Positions 52,628 through 64,000 of a DNA stretch of 64,000 nt are shown here, piece after piece (position 1 is the stretch's first letter; every line of letters begins with the position of its first letter). The stretch is taken from the NCBI RefSeq assembly GCF_000182565.1, contig NW_015971537.1, positions 825,859 to 889,858 on the forward strand, given 5' to 3'. Origin of the DNA: Spizellomyces punctatus DAOM BR117. Taxonomy: Eukaryota > Chytridiomycota > Chytridiomycetes > Spizellomycetales > Spizellomycetaceae. Position numbers and translations under genes: made by a program. A model generated the notes under the pieces. It was not told the origin of the DNA, ran no database searches, and was given only the letters and a program-made list of their open reading frames with translations.

Positions 52628-53775
52628 TCAAGGATTTCTCGATTCTCCCAAAACCAGCCAAAACGCCCAATCCAGCACTCGATCTGGTACCCACGCACGC
52701 ATGAACGCAGCACACCGCGCATCGTACCCAACCAAATATCGTGTTTTCGGGTACCGATCTTTAATAGCGTGCAGGATGGCTCGGGTAGTGTGCCTGGGCG
52801 AGATGAGGCCCTGACGGGTTTCAATCGTGAGAGATTTGAGGGAGGTGACGAGAGGACTGTAGAGGTGTTCAGAGGGAGATGGAAGTTGGGACTGGTTGCT
52901 GCATTCTGACCAGAGTTTGGTGTCCACCGCTCCTGCGACGCAAGAACACAATCAACATGATTGTCAGCATGGCAATCAGCACACTATATCCTACCAGGCT
53001 CGATGACAGAGACAGACAATCCCCACCTCTGCATCTCTACCCTCAAACTATCCGATAAAGCCTCCAATGCCATCTTGCTAGCAGCGTAACCGCCATTTAA
53101 TGGACATGCCATAAACCCAGCCGCAGAACTCACGTTGATGACTCGTCCACCACTTTCACGCAAAAGGGGTATAAATTCTTGACATACTCGTACCGGACCA
53201 ATGACATTGACCTCTAGGCATTGTCGCATTTGGGAAGAGGATATCGTTTCTATGGGTGAAGCGCAGGGTATGCCAGCACAATTAACTATGGCTACCAGCG
53301 GTTGCAAGGAGCTATGCTGGGAGAGTTCGGCTCGGACCAGTTCACCAGCCCGGTTGACATGCGTCGGATTTGTCACATCCAGCAAAATGGGCACAATATT
53401 CTTGGAAACGGGAGACGAAAGTTGCTCTTGAAGACGCTTTCCATCCTCCAGATTACGTACACCTGCAAACACCGTGTACCCTTCCTCTGCCAGTGTTTTA
53501 GCAGCATGGGCCCCAATACCCGATCCCGCACCTGTGATCACTACCGAACCGACGTTATAGACTTTGTACCCAACTTGGAATCCAAGTCCCTTTTCCAAAC
53601 CCCACATCCACATTGCGTTCCACGACCTGTCCGCCCAGTCCATCCCGGCGATGAGATCCCACGTCATCCATTTCGAGGGAGAGCGGACCAGCGCCCATTC
53701 CGAGGAAACAAGGTACCCGCGAACAGAAGGCATAACAATGTTCAAGAACAAATAGACAACTGAAATTGTCTGCAA
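52628..53775 (-). CDS. short-chain dehydrogenase/reductase (RDH/BDH-like)
   Basis: Exons 53775-52995 and 52932-52628 give 361 residues. After a hydrophobic N-terminal extension of about 75 residues, probably a membrane anchor, the Rossmann fold starts with TGAGSGIG (NAD(P) binding) and VFAGVRN. It continues with LLDVTNP, the NCAG motif, VSSAAG and the catalytic YAASK, then IEPG at the splice junction. The second exon gives the variable substrate-binding part. VFAGVRN and LVGYDARCAAFMRAWVPD place it near the retinol/11-beta-hydroxysteroid/hydroxybutyrate dehydrogenase branch. The substrate is unknown. Confidence 0.88.
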
Positions 53776-54726
53776 TGTCGTGTCACCCCTTGGGGTGTAG
53801 GAGGATACGAACGCGTGCTAGAACACACGGCTCCACAACGCGTGGAAATGTCGAGTAAGGGCAACGCCGCAATGAAGCTACGTTCTGCACGACACATTGA
53901 ACGCTTTGGGCCGTCGCTATTGCTCAGAACTTCTGGTAGGAAAGCATCCGCAGAGACAGCACGGTTGTCTCAAACCAGCCGTGATCCAGCCTGTTGGCTG
54001 AATGGTTATTCGCAGCGATTGGCTTCAGGAGCCGAACCTACTGGTGAGCTGGGTAGGTTGAACCTGCAAGTTTCTACCATCATGATCAAAACAGTGTTTC
54101 CCTTGAGAATGGTTTCTTGTTTTTTGTCCATGCTGGGTTATCAACCTGGTGTTTTCACTTGAATCTCGGGAAGGCCCAGGCCATCGACCATGGTGAGCCT
54201 TCTTACATACCAATCCCTTTTGGATGCATCAATTAGATGATAAGTGTCCTGGGAAAACCAGGGACTATTTCAAACGCAAAAATATAAGCAAGTATTTATG
54301 ATAGCTCTAATTGAGTTCCATGAAGTGAGTTATTCCTTGTTATATAGCATCAGAATATAACTACGAAGGGTTGGAGGACAGCTGCTAAAAGGAGGAAGGC
54401 AACGAAACACTCACCGTGTAGCGTGCTGGACAAGCTCAGGAACCTTTACAGCAAGGAGAATTTCCTGCCTGAACTATAGGTCATGCACTCCATCCTTCCC
54501 TTCAAAAGACCACCTGTCAGGAGCCTCTTCAGCCATTGGACATGCGGCACATTGAGAGATGTACGTAGGAAAATAAACGTTAAGGCTTGCAAAAGTGAAT
54601 TGATCTCACATCCGGAGGACGGCAAACGTATGATTGTTTATTAAACAGTAAAAAGAACCAGAGTAAACACAACGCACAAATGAAAGAAACACTACATGAC
54701 GTCCTCTGAACCCAATTGCCTAATTG
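53776..54726. other. intergenic stretch, promoter of SDR gene
   Basis: Mostly 5' flank of the SDR gene and 3' flank of the Sel1 gene. One open frame (53815-54162, plus) has no recognisable pattern. Confidence 0.45.
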
Positions 54727-57446
54727 TTATTGATGCACCAATCCAAGCTCCTTAAGCGCTTGGATGCGCTCTCTGGCATGAGGACTTCCGCGCAATTCAG
54801 CCTACAACAAATGCAGACAATATCAGTATATGTAAACGGAAGAAAAACGCTTTTGGTTGCGCGATAGGTAGCTCACCTCCTCATATAAGCGAAGAGCCTT
54901 TTCTACATCCCGTCCAACACCAACACCGGCCTCGAACAATGCTGCCAAATTAAAAGTTGCTCTTGCATGTCCCTGGCGCATTGCGCGCCGGTACCATTTT
55001 GCGGCAGTGGCATGATCCGGACCGCTCTCTGCGGTTCCGAGACCAAGTTCTACCATTTCTCCGAGCATATTTTGAGCCTCTGGGTTGCCCTCGTGTGTGC
55101 TTGTTGCGGCGATGGTTAAGTAGTGAACGGCCTTAGTGTAGCTTTGAAGTGGGGGTGGGGCGGTAGTTAAGAGGTTGGCGAGGCGAAGTTGAGCTTTAAT
55201 GGAGTTCTTTGGAACGGAAAAGCAAAGCGGTTAGTCAGTCAATGGAGCGCAGTGACCATCCGGCACTGGGCGTCTCTCACTTTATCAGCCGCCTCCTTGT
55301 AGTATCGAGAAGCCATCTCCCAGTCTGGGTTGAGCACAGCCCCTTCACCGTCTCGGCATCCTGTCTCATACAGTATTCCCAGGTTGTAGGCAGCATCAAC
55401 ACTATGTAGAGAACCGGCAGTGAGCCTTGAGTTTTGCTGATGAAAGAGCTGCATGGTCATACTACCTTCCCAATGATAACGCTAAATGGAATAATCGTAT
55501 GGCCTCCATGAAATTGTTCTTTCGGTATTACCACGCAAGGCGAAGTCTTCGTCAGTTTGGCGCTTCAAACGTCTCTGATGAATCATCTAAACTCACCTCG
55601 GTCATGCACAGATAACCTAGATTGTTTACTCCGCTTGGATGTCGAGCTTCCGCCGCTAGCTTGTATAGTGTCTTTGCCATTACCACATCCTTTGCAACCC
55701 CAAGTCCCTCCTCATAACATATACCCAAATTATTGTGTGCATTTGGATCCCCGCATTCTGCGGCACGCCGATACCACACCACCGCTTCCCCGTAGTCTTT
55801 CGCTACCCCAATACCCCGGTAATAGGCGCTTCCAAGGGCATTTTGTGCACGAGGACAATCCTGCTCTGCTGCGACTCGATACCATCTCACAGCCTCCGCC
55901 GCGTTTTTGGTACATCCCGACCCTGTTTCGAGAAGATTTCCTAGCGAACACATGGCGTCCAAGTGCCCTGCCTCAGCCGCAAGGAGATATAGCTCATAGG
56001 CGGTTTTCGGGTCTGTTGGGACACCTTTTCCGGTCTCGTGGATGCGGGCCATGTTGGCAAGGGATTCTGGGTGAGCCTTATTGGCGGATTGTTGATACCA
56101 TTTAATGGCTGCAGCCATATCCTTTGGTCGCCCCAGCCCGTGCTCAAACATCAGTCCGAGCATGTTGATCGCTTCTGGTAGACCAAATTTTGCTGCAGCC
56201 TGTGTTCAAAGTCGCTGATGATTAGCAAGCGGCCCTTGTAATTTAATCTGAGAGAGGCTGATTTCCAGCTACATACCATATACCGCTTAAAAGCGATATC
56301 GTATGATCTTAGCACACCAAATCCTAAAAGGTACTTGTCGCCTTGCAAGAACAGCTTTTGTGCGTCATCAATTGTCAGATCTGTCATTGTAATTGAACGA
56401 AAAATGAACACTCCATGAGATGCTGACAGTTGGAATGATGCATACGCTACCTTGCCAATCCGGTGCACCCGTCGCAACAGCCAGCTTTGCCACATTCCCC
56501 GTTGCGCTTGATGCGGCGTCGGAGCTGTTTTGTGCGATAGACAGTGTCAATTGTATCATCTATAGGACGGGAGAGTATTAATGTCATTGACATGAGCTTC
56601 CGGTCTGCGGATCCGTAAGGGGACGAACCTACCAAATCCCTCCAAGCTTCACACATGTCTATATAAAGGAGGAACAGTTTCCGCTTTTTCGTCCCTGGTA
56701 GTGGCAGCGTATGTGTTTTGTAGTAGTGCAGCTGGTACGTGAGGGCACACACAGATTTGTGCAGAGTGGTGAGGGACTGGGTTAGAGGTATTGTGTTCGG
56801 CGTGACAGGAGTGAGAGGCTTTGTAGTTGTTGCTGTACTCGGGGAAGCTAGTGATGGCGCTTTGGACGTCCGAATGTGTTGGATGAGATCTGCCTTACGG
56901 GCCATAAAGGCATCCTGGAGTTCACAATTAGTAAGGTGTTGCCAATGTGAGCGACAAGCTGCGACTTACGGCAATGTCTTGAACCACCCGGCCTAACTTT
57001 CCTGCTTCGCTGATTCGTTTCCCCGCAGCATGCGCTGCAACAGTGCAATCAAGTAGCCGTTCTTGAACATCCTCCACGCTCACGAGTGTCGGATGCGGAT
57101 CTGTCGGGACAGGTGGTAGAGGCAGCGGAGATCGGTATGATTCCTATATTCAGTTTCAATATATAAGAACAGTTGTTTTGAACCCCAGCACTTTGAAGAA
57201 CCAAAGGTACCAAACCTCCACAACTGTCATCTTGACAAGGTCCTCATGACTTTTGACCACATCCCGCGCTAGTTTATCCTCAGTTTTCGTACCCTTTTGT
57301 TTGGGTACCACGTCTCTAAACCGTTTCGTCGCCGTATCCAAGGACAATGTAGGCTTTTTCTTTCTCCCAACCTCTCTTATGGGAGGGGTCAACTTGGGCT
57401 CACTTTTGAATGTGCGCGGTATTTGTCTAGGACCTTGTACCGACAT
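54727..57446 (-). CDS. Sel1-repeat (TPR-like) protein
   Basis: A multi-exon gene read from the ATG at 57446 to TAA at 54727-54729. The first exon (57446-57216) and second (from 57143) encode a basic, proline-rich N-terminus and a helical region (CTVAAHAAGKRISEAGKLGR, then MARKADLIQHI). The C-terminal two thirds consist of at least eight Sel1 repeats of about 36 residues, such as GLGRPKDMAAAIKWYQQSAN, GVAKDYGEAVVWYRRAAE and GVGRDVEKALRLYEE. Sel1 arrays form alpha-solenoids that scaffold protein complexes, for example chitin synthase activation or ER quality control. No membrane segment or signal peptide is seen, so the partner cannot be named. Internal exon limits were read only in part. Confidence 0.8.
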
Positions 57447-58409
57447 GATGGACGCCTGTTTTTAAACTTTTTGCGCAACAAGAGTTGGCACGATCTGTAG
57501 CAAGCTTGATGCAATTCAATGGTCCAAGTATAGCCCTATAACCACAGTTTCTGAAAAATCGAAATCTCAATATGCATTTAGAGCCAGATTGATTATTGGA
57601 CTACTATTTTTAGGTCACACCAGTTTGGCCCGGCCAGCACATTTCGCTGAACACATGAATCTTTTTGGTAGGATAATTCCTTTGGCAAACTTAAGTTTGA
57701 GCTTTTGGATACTTGCCGGTTATACAGTGCTTTTTTAACCCGCGAATTGTCAATCGACAAAGATTAAACTACAGCAGCGGGGATTTCTAAAGTCGAAAGC
57801 AAAATGCACAATCCCATGCAAGAACGATCACCCAATTTTGACCGGACATTGTCCTGGTAGGTAACATTTGATGCACACATTATCCAGTTTGTACATTGTA
57901 GGTGGCATGTGCAAAGAGAGCAATGCTTATTGACCGCCGCGTACATGCCGCCAGTTCGATACCTGTGATGCCAGATCAGAACGTTTATTCAGCTCATGTC
58001 ACCTCATCCAATGCCTCTGCGTGAATATATCCCAAGATACATTATTGGACCATCTCGTTCTTGATTGCTTCAATGTGGCCGAGGAGGAGGAAGAAAGTGT
58101 TATGCCCAGATGCGCTGCGGACGTAAGCTCCGATTAGCTTGATCTCATTGGTTCAATTTCATGCTAGTGCCACTCACGTGGTATTTTTGTTTTTGCGCTG
58201 GTTTGTTTTCCAACTGCCCGATCTAGACAGTGCCTTGCAAGGACGGGGGACGCTGAAAACGAACGAGGACAAACGACAACTGCCAAAGGAGGAATCCACT
58301 CGGTCCGAGACATCACCTTTCCCCAGCCCCCTCTGTACGTTCCCGAGACGGTGTAGACCCGTGCGTGCATCAACTTGGACCCCCGGAGACCCTATAAAAC
58401 ACCACCATA
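57447..58409. other. divergent promoter region Sel1 gene / NOP56
   Basis: About 960 bp between divergent starts. I see no gene. A TATAAAA lies about 15 bp before the NOP56 start codon (58391 onward). Confidence 0.5.
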
Positions 58410-60149
58410 ATGGTGAGCTATACCGTAAATGCGGGAATGAACGGATATGGACGGTCCATACTAACAAGCTCTATATATAGCCTTTACTTCTACTTTATGA
58501 GACTTCCTCAGGCTATGCTCTGTTTGAGAGAATAGAGTCTGAGGAAATCGGCCAAGAGATGGAGGAAGTCCAACAAAGTGTCTTGGATCTCGCCCGCTTT
58601 AGCAAGATTGTAAAGTTGAAGTCTTTCCAGCCTTTCAAAAGCGCTGCCCATGCTTTGGAGAATATTATGGATGTCTCTGAAGGTAAAGAAATAGAATGCC
58701 TAAGACGTTTGTGACTAGAAGAGGAATGACTGACCTGGTTTTCGTTCAGGAATCTGCAACCCATCCTTGAAAGCCTTCCTCGAGCTCAACCTTCCCAAAT
58801 CTGGCAAAAAGCAAAAGGTCCAACTCGGTGTCTCGGAGAGCAACTTGGGAGGAAGCATAAAGGCCGAACTTGGGTGCGACTGCATTCACAATGAGACTGT
58901 TCGTGAGCTCCTCCGTGGCATCCGTCTGCACGCCGAACGGTTAATGGGCCAACTGCGCGAAGGTGACTTGGACAAGGCCCAGCTTGGTCTCGGTCATGCC
59001 TACTCCCGTGCCAAAGTGAAGTTCAACGTCAACCGTGCCGACAACATGATCATTCAATCTATCAACTTGTTGGACCAATTGGACAAGGATGTAAACACAT
59101 TTTCCATGAGAGTGAGGGAATGGTACGGATGGCACTTCCCCGAATTGGTCAAGATTGTGAATGACAATGCAATGTACGCCAAACTCGTCAAGTTTATCAA
59201 AAACAAGGGAGACTTGGGTGAAGACAAATCGGAAGATTTGGAAGAGATCCTCGGAGACCCCATCAAGACAAAGATGGTTTTGGATGCAGCAAGGGCATCG
59301 ATGGGAACAGACATTTCTGAAGTTGACATGGCCAACATTGAAAGCTTTGCTGACCGAGTTATCGCTCTGACCGACTATCGCAAAAGACTTCACGAATACC
59401 TTGTTTCCAAAATGCACCTAGTAGCACCTAATCTCTCTGCACTCATTGGCGAAATGGTTGGCGCCCGTCTCATCGCTCACGCTGGAAGTCTGACAAACCT
59501 ATCAAAGTTACCCGCCTCAACCGTTCAAATTCTTGGCGCCGAAAAGGCTCTCTTCAGAGCCCTAAAGACCAAGGGCAACACACCCAAATATGGTCTGATC
59601 TTCCACTCGTCCTTCATCGGTCGCGCTGCACAAAAGAACAAGGGTCGGATTTCCCGTGTGCTGGCCAACAAGTGCTCGATCGCTTGTCGTATCGATTGTT
59701 TCTTGGACACACCAACGAGCAAATTTGGCGAGTTGTTGCGCGAACAGGTCGAAGAGCGGCTCAGATTCTACGAAGAGGGTGTGACACCCCGTAAGAATGC
59801 AGAGGTGATGCAAAAGGCATTGGCGGAGGTTGGTATGGCTGATTTAATGGACGTGGATGCCGCTGAAGGTACTGTATCGCGATCGTTCTGTTGTCACTCT
59901 ATAAAGTCATGCTCATCTTTGTTGTTCTTTACAGAATCAGAAGAAGAAGCTGAAGCTGAACCCGAAACACCCAAGAAGCGCAAGTCAGACGATTCCGAGG
60001 AAACACCAAAAAAGAAGGAGAAAAAGGATAAGAAGGACAAAAAGAAGGACAAGAAGGCAAAGAAGGCAGAGGCGACAAGTGATGCAGAGGCACAAACACC
60101 ATCGTCTGAGAAAAAGAAAAAGAAGAAGAGTAAGAAGGAGAAGAGCTGA
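58410..60149 (+). CDS. NOP56: nucleolar box C/D snoRNP core protein NOP56
   Basis: Exons 58410-58412 (the ATG alone), 58481-58682, 58750-59868 and 59935-60149 give 512 residues, the usual length. The N-terminal domain has [19 protein letters not shown]. The coiled coil and Nop domain follow, with [62 protein letters not shown] and [20 protein letters not shown]. The tail is the typical lysine-rich repeat ([19 protein letters not shown]). NOP56 pairs with NOP58 on box C/D snoRNAs and fibrillarin to guide 2'-O-methylation of rRNA. The first intron follows the start codon directly and has a TACTAAC branch site. Confidence 0.95.
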
Positions 60150-60342
60150 AGCGCTCTTTTGGATATGGGGGGGATAGGAAACTCTAGCACGTAGGATTAG
60201 ATGTGATGGTATTGTAGAAGCGGCGGATCCCTTCGTTCTTTTCACTTTTTGTGTTTTTGTTTGTCTCGTGTATATATATCACAATTTTTATTTTAGCCTC
60301 ACATTGAAAAAAATAACATGTCCCACTGCCCAGTTGTCACCT

Positions 60343-63300
60343 TCACTCCGCATCCGGGTCGTCCCTAACCCACACCCTGAAGCCAACCCTCTTACTTACA
60401 ACCAAACTATATCCATTATCCCAAACAAAAGTATATACCCCAGGACGATCGGTCACATTTAGTTTTCCGCGTATAACACCTTTCTGTTTGGTAGGTGTCA
60501 CAACATAGGTCGCCCTGGCCTGTCTGGCATATCCTTGTGGTACTGAGGTGGGACGAGACGGTGGTGGCGAATGCGCTCCCTTGGATCCGACCACGGCAGC
60601 AAGCCGCGACGAAATGGATGGACGAGAAAGGGATTGTCCATTTTGCAAAGTACGGGGTGGTGCGACATCTTCCGACACAGCGTCAACACTCTCGCTTGTA
60701 CTCTCAGTCAGCTTATTAGAGATACTCTCCACTAAAACTTCCCGAGTACCCGATCCAGCCAGCTCTTCCAACACACCTCCAACATTTGTCGGATCTCCTC
60801 CTGACGCTGCCACAGAGATCACAGCTGCAGCGTCGGCAACATCGGAGAGAGAGGTTGCGGATTGGTCTTTTGTAGAGCTGTCAGATTCGTGAGACTCTGA
60901 GGAGGGGGGCCGTGCTGGGATCTCCTCCTCTGTACTTGGTAGCTTTGGTCGTGGGGGTATCGGAGGTGGTGGCGTAGGTGTCAAGTCATTGGCTCCGTGC
61001 TCAACCTCTGAATCATCACCTTTCGGGTCATTGGCCTCGAACTCCTCATACAAAACACCAAATAAAATATCAAATCCGCCAGTGGTGAACTCCCAACAGA
61101 GTTCTCTGCCTTGTCCACTATTCCCTGAAACAACTACCGGATATCTCCCCGCATTTTTTCTCGCCACAGTCACATCTGCACAAATCCCAACATCGCCCTC
61201 CAAAATTGTATCTGCTCTGTATTTGAGGTGCTTGGAGACTTTCTGTATATTCTGGAAGAGTAATATAAAGGTTCCAGACGGGAAATTCGAGAGGGGTATC
61301 ACACCCCATGTCGCGCTGGTGAGGTGGACGGTTGTAGCTGGAAACAGTGTCTTTGTGGTTGACTCGGACGAGTTTGCGGGTAGATGGGGAAGAATGGACG
61401 CCACAGAGGGTGAGGAGAGCGTGTCGATATCAGGGTCGGGGGTGAAGAGAAGTGTGAATGATATGGTCTGGGATTGGTCAAACGTGGGTCCATAGTCATA
61501 CGCAAAATATGTAGACACATCAGGAGGGTATAGGGAGTTGATGAAAGGTATCTCGATGCGGACCAGTTCTTTAGATTGGACGTGACGCTCAACATAAGGG
61601 GTATCCAAGATCGGGGGGCCAGGGGGTTTGGGAATGAGAGGAGGAGGCGGTGGAAGCAAAGAAGATCGGGAGGGCGTCACACGTGCTGTAGAAACGCTTT
61701 CCGAATCTGAAGAAGCAACCTCTGCTAAATCAGACGTCGCCGCAGTCAATGAAAAGGAAATTCCGTCGTCATGAAGCGAGTTCTCAGAATAGGGCATTGA
61801 AGCAGCCGAGTCCTTACTCTCCTCCTTCGTATGACCTTTGACTCGTCCCTCGGAAGGATTTTCTGAATCATCATCGTCCATCCAATTTCCAGTACTCGCC
61901 TCGCCACCAAAATCCGCCAATTCAACACTAGGCGCTCGAGCAGTAGCCGATAGTAGCTCATCAGAAGGTATTCCTGTAAGTTCTCCACTCTGCTGCCGTC
62001 CCAACCATCCAGACACCTTACGGGTCTTCATTAGATAGGTTGCAGTGGATCCCACAATATTCTTCAGTTTCTCCATCCGTCGCCCTTGGCCCTGCGAGTC
62101 CAACGACGATGCCGATGAGTCACTGAAGAAGCGCCGGCGGCGGATACTAGATGCATCCGAGGGACTGCGATGAAGGGTCGCAGATGTATTACGGTCCCGC
62201 GAAGCAGCCAAGCCAGTTAGAGATGCAAATTCTTCGATGAATGTTTTTAGCTTTTTGCAAAAGTCGAAGGAAACTTCTAGTCGCGCAAGATCCGGACTCA
62301 GCTGGGATAGTACGGTGACATGGCACGTATCAGACGGATATTGCGTATCTGGTGTGATGAGGTATCCGAAAAGATACACCGTGTTGTTGTTTTCCGATTT
62401 GCTGCTGGCAGGTGCTGGTACAGATAGCTTGCTCTTAGCTTTCCAGTTTCTCACCGGCGATTGATCAACATCGTCAAGGCTGCTACTATTTGAACGACTG
62501 TGAAGTTTCTGCTGGCCTTTGCCATCTCCACGTTGCGGGCTGCCAGCGGTGGCATCACTTTGCGGATCTCTTGTTTCATCACGACCCTTCTCCGGGGAAC
62601 CCGTCAATGTCTTGGTATCGCCACCCTCAGCTTCATCAAGAGAAAATGCCTTGATGGAACGGAAAACTACCACAAAGGAATGCCTACCCAACTGCTCTGG
62701 GATAGGCGCGGATTCATTGCTTGAAGACGTTGCCGTTTCCGAATCAGTATCCGCTGGCGCTCCCTCTAAGGGAGAGTGTATGTCCTGGTTGCGCGTTCTT
62801 TTCACCTCAAAAACAATGTAATCTCTTGCGCCTTGTTTGCCAAACTGATATGACGTCCGACGGACGCAACGTGCTTCGTCTAATATATTCATAGGAAGAT
62901 CGGTATCAAATAGGTACAGGGTAAAAATAGTAGAAAAAGAGATATGATAGAGTCGAAAAGTTATTCGACGATCAGAGGGAGAGTACCCAGGTCACCCACT
63001 AGAGAAAGTCGAAGCACGTACCAAACTGATGTACTATCTCCGACCCTACGTAACCCTCATCTATTTGCCGATTGTGTTCAGGGTTCGATAACACCGCAAA
63101 AACTCGGTCGGCATCGCAGTGGATTACCATAGCCGCCCGAGTGATCTCAGCTACCTCTTCGTTGACCAGGATTCGCTTCTTTTGTACGTGTACGCCATTT
63201 CGGTTGCGAATGGTTTTCCACGCTGTTGATACCACAGATGGTATACTTGTCGGCTTCTCTGCAGGGACACTTCGCGCTTCTTGGAAATCGTTTTCAGACT

Positions 63301-64000
63301 CGGAGGCAATTACGCTGTCTACGGGGCCACCACTTCCGGTGACCTGGTTTTTCGCATTCGAGACAGATGATGGCGGGGGGATGTCGTCGCTGTCGGTATC
63401 CTTTGCCAGCTTCAAGAACCCTGTCACAAGAGTGTCTTCCAGTTCCTTCACTTCACGAGTAGAAGGATGGAGAATTTTCGATGTTTGGAATGTCGTCTGG
63501 CCCAACACATCTCCAAAAAGAAACGGTAGATCTGACTTGCTGTTGCGTAAAAGAGGCGAGCGCGTTTCCCATAGGGTGGAGGCCTTGGATTGAGAATCGG
63601 CCTTACGTCCCGCGCTAGCAGCTTCTTTAGCTGCTCGTGAGCGAGCAAGGATATCCTAAATATGAAATCTGAGAACTTCATCATATCATGATCAAGCGAC
63701 TGCTTCATTTTATACCTCCAATTTTGGCTCCATGAGAGGCATAAAGAAAGTTCTCCACGATGGTAGCACCCACAGTTCTAAGAACACTTTCCGTACGACA
63801 CTTGAAAGGAGCTTGTTTACCATGCCGCGCAAGAGCTCATTATCGCCCACTGTGAGAGGCGAGTCTACACGAAATGATACCCCAGGATCCTCAACGAAAG
63901 CAACCCCAATCATATCTGGCCATTTAATGGAGGGACATCGAATCCGCACCTTTCCCGCAAGCGCGCTGAGGTATACGCGGACAGGCAGTTCAATCCACCG
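60343..64000 (-). CDS. SMP - START-type - GOLD-like lipid-transfer protein, 5' end off window
   Basis: The gene enters from the right edge. The first visible exon (from 64000 to about 63710) is the C-terminal part of an SMP lipid-binding domain: VRIRCPSIKWPDMIGVAF, VNKLLSSVVRKVFLELWVLP. A helical spacer follows. A START-like domain (63508 to about 62700) spans an intron at HQF|DEARC: VIHCDADRVFAVLSNPEHN, then FGKQGARDYIVFEVKR and LFGYLITPD. A long Ser-rich linker leads to a C-terminal beta domain ending VYTFVWDNGYSLVVSKRVGF, typical of GOLD domains. SMP domains move lipids at ER contact sites, so this is probably a membrane-contact lipid transporter. The stop codon is at 60343-60345. Confidence 0.8.

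Overview
The window is nuclear DNA of a fungus, most likely an early-diverging (zoosporic, chytrid-like) one. The host half (about 27.2-64 kb) has compact genes with many short GT-AG introns and CTAAC-type branch points. It encodes fungal families: a velvet-domain regulator, UreD, TRM82, NOP56, a Sel1-repeat protein and an SMP/START lipid-transfer protein. The lineage is inferred from gene content only.

The left 26 kb is nested mobile DNA. Positions 1-4061 are the 3' part of a Ty1/copia retrotransposon with a chromodomain in its polyprotein and a 357-bp 3' LTR. It sits one base beyond the stop codon of a fibre gene belonging to a Polinton/Maverick-type DNA virus-transposon (4062 to at least 24.9 kb). 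That element carries two tandem giant fibre genes separated by an assembly gap, a penton-like minor capsid protein, an A32/FtsK-like packaging ATPase, a double-jelly-roll-type major capsid protein, a short arginine-rich core-like peptide, several unknown proteins, a protein-primed family B DNA polymerase and a DD35E retroviral-type integrase. No maturation protease is visible. A Fanzor (eukaryotic TnpB-like) remnant follows at 25.2-26.0 kb.

Three patterns run through the mobile part. First, all eight premature stops found in the copia, Polinton and Fanzor genes are in-frame TGA with the frame preserved, as expected if methylated CGA codons decay to TGA. Second, a GC-rich, partly palindromic short repeat is scattered through the Polinton, inside genes and between them, and is read in different frames. 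Third, perfect or near-perfect hairpins lie at Polinton gene ends and resemble the palindromic 3'-end signals of mimiviruses and virophages.

The host region holds, in order: a one-module fimbrin-like actin-binding protein, UreD, an FHA-HMG protein, an alpha/beta hydrolase, TRM82, a PAZ-zinc knuckle-FKBP-TPR fusion, a velvet protein, a membrane-anchored coiled-coil CBM48 protein, an SDR oxidoreductase, a Sel1-repeat protein, NOP56 and an SMP-START-GOLD-type protein cut by the right edge. The most remarkable host gene is the PAZ-FKBP-TPR fusion at 40196-43087. It joins an Argonaute-type small-RNA 3'-end-binding domain to an Hsp90 co-chaperone architecture of the kind known to help load Argonautes.
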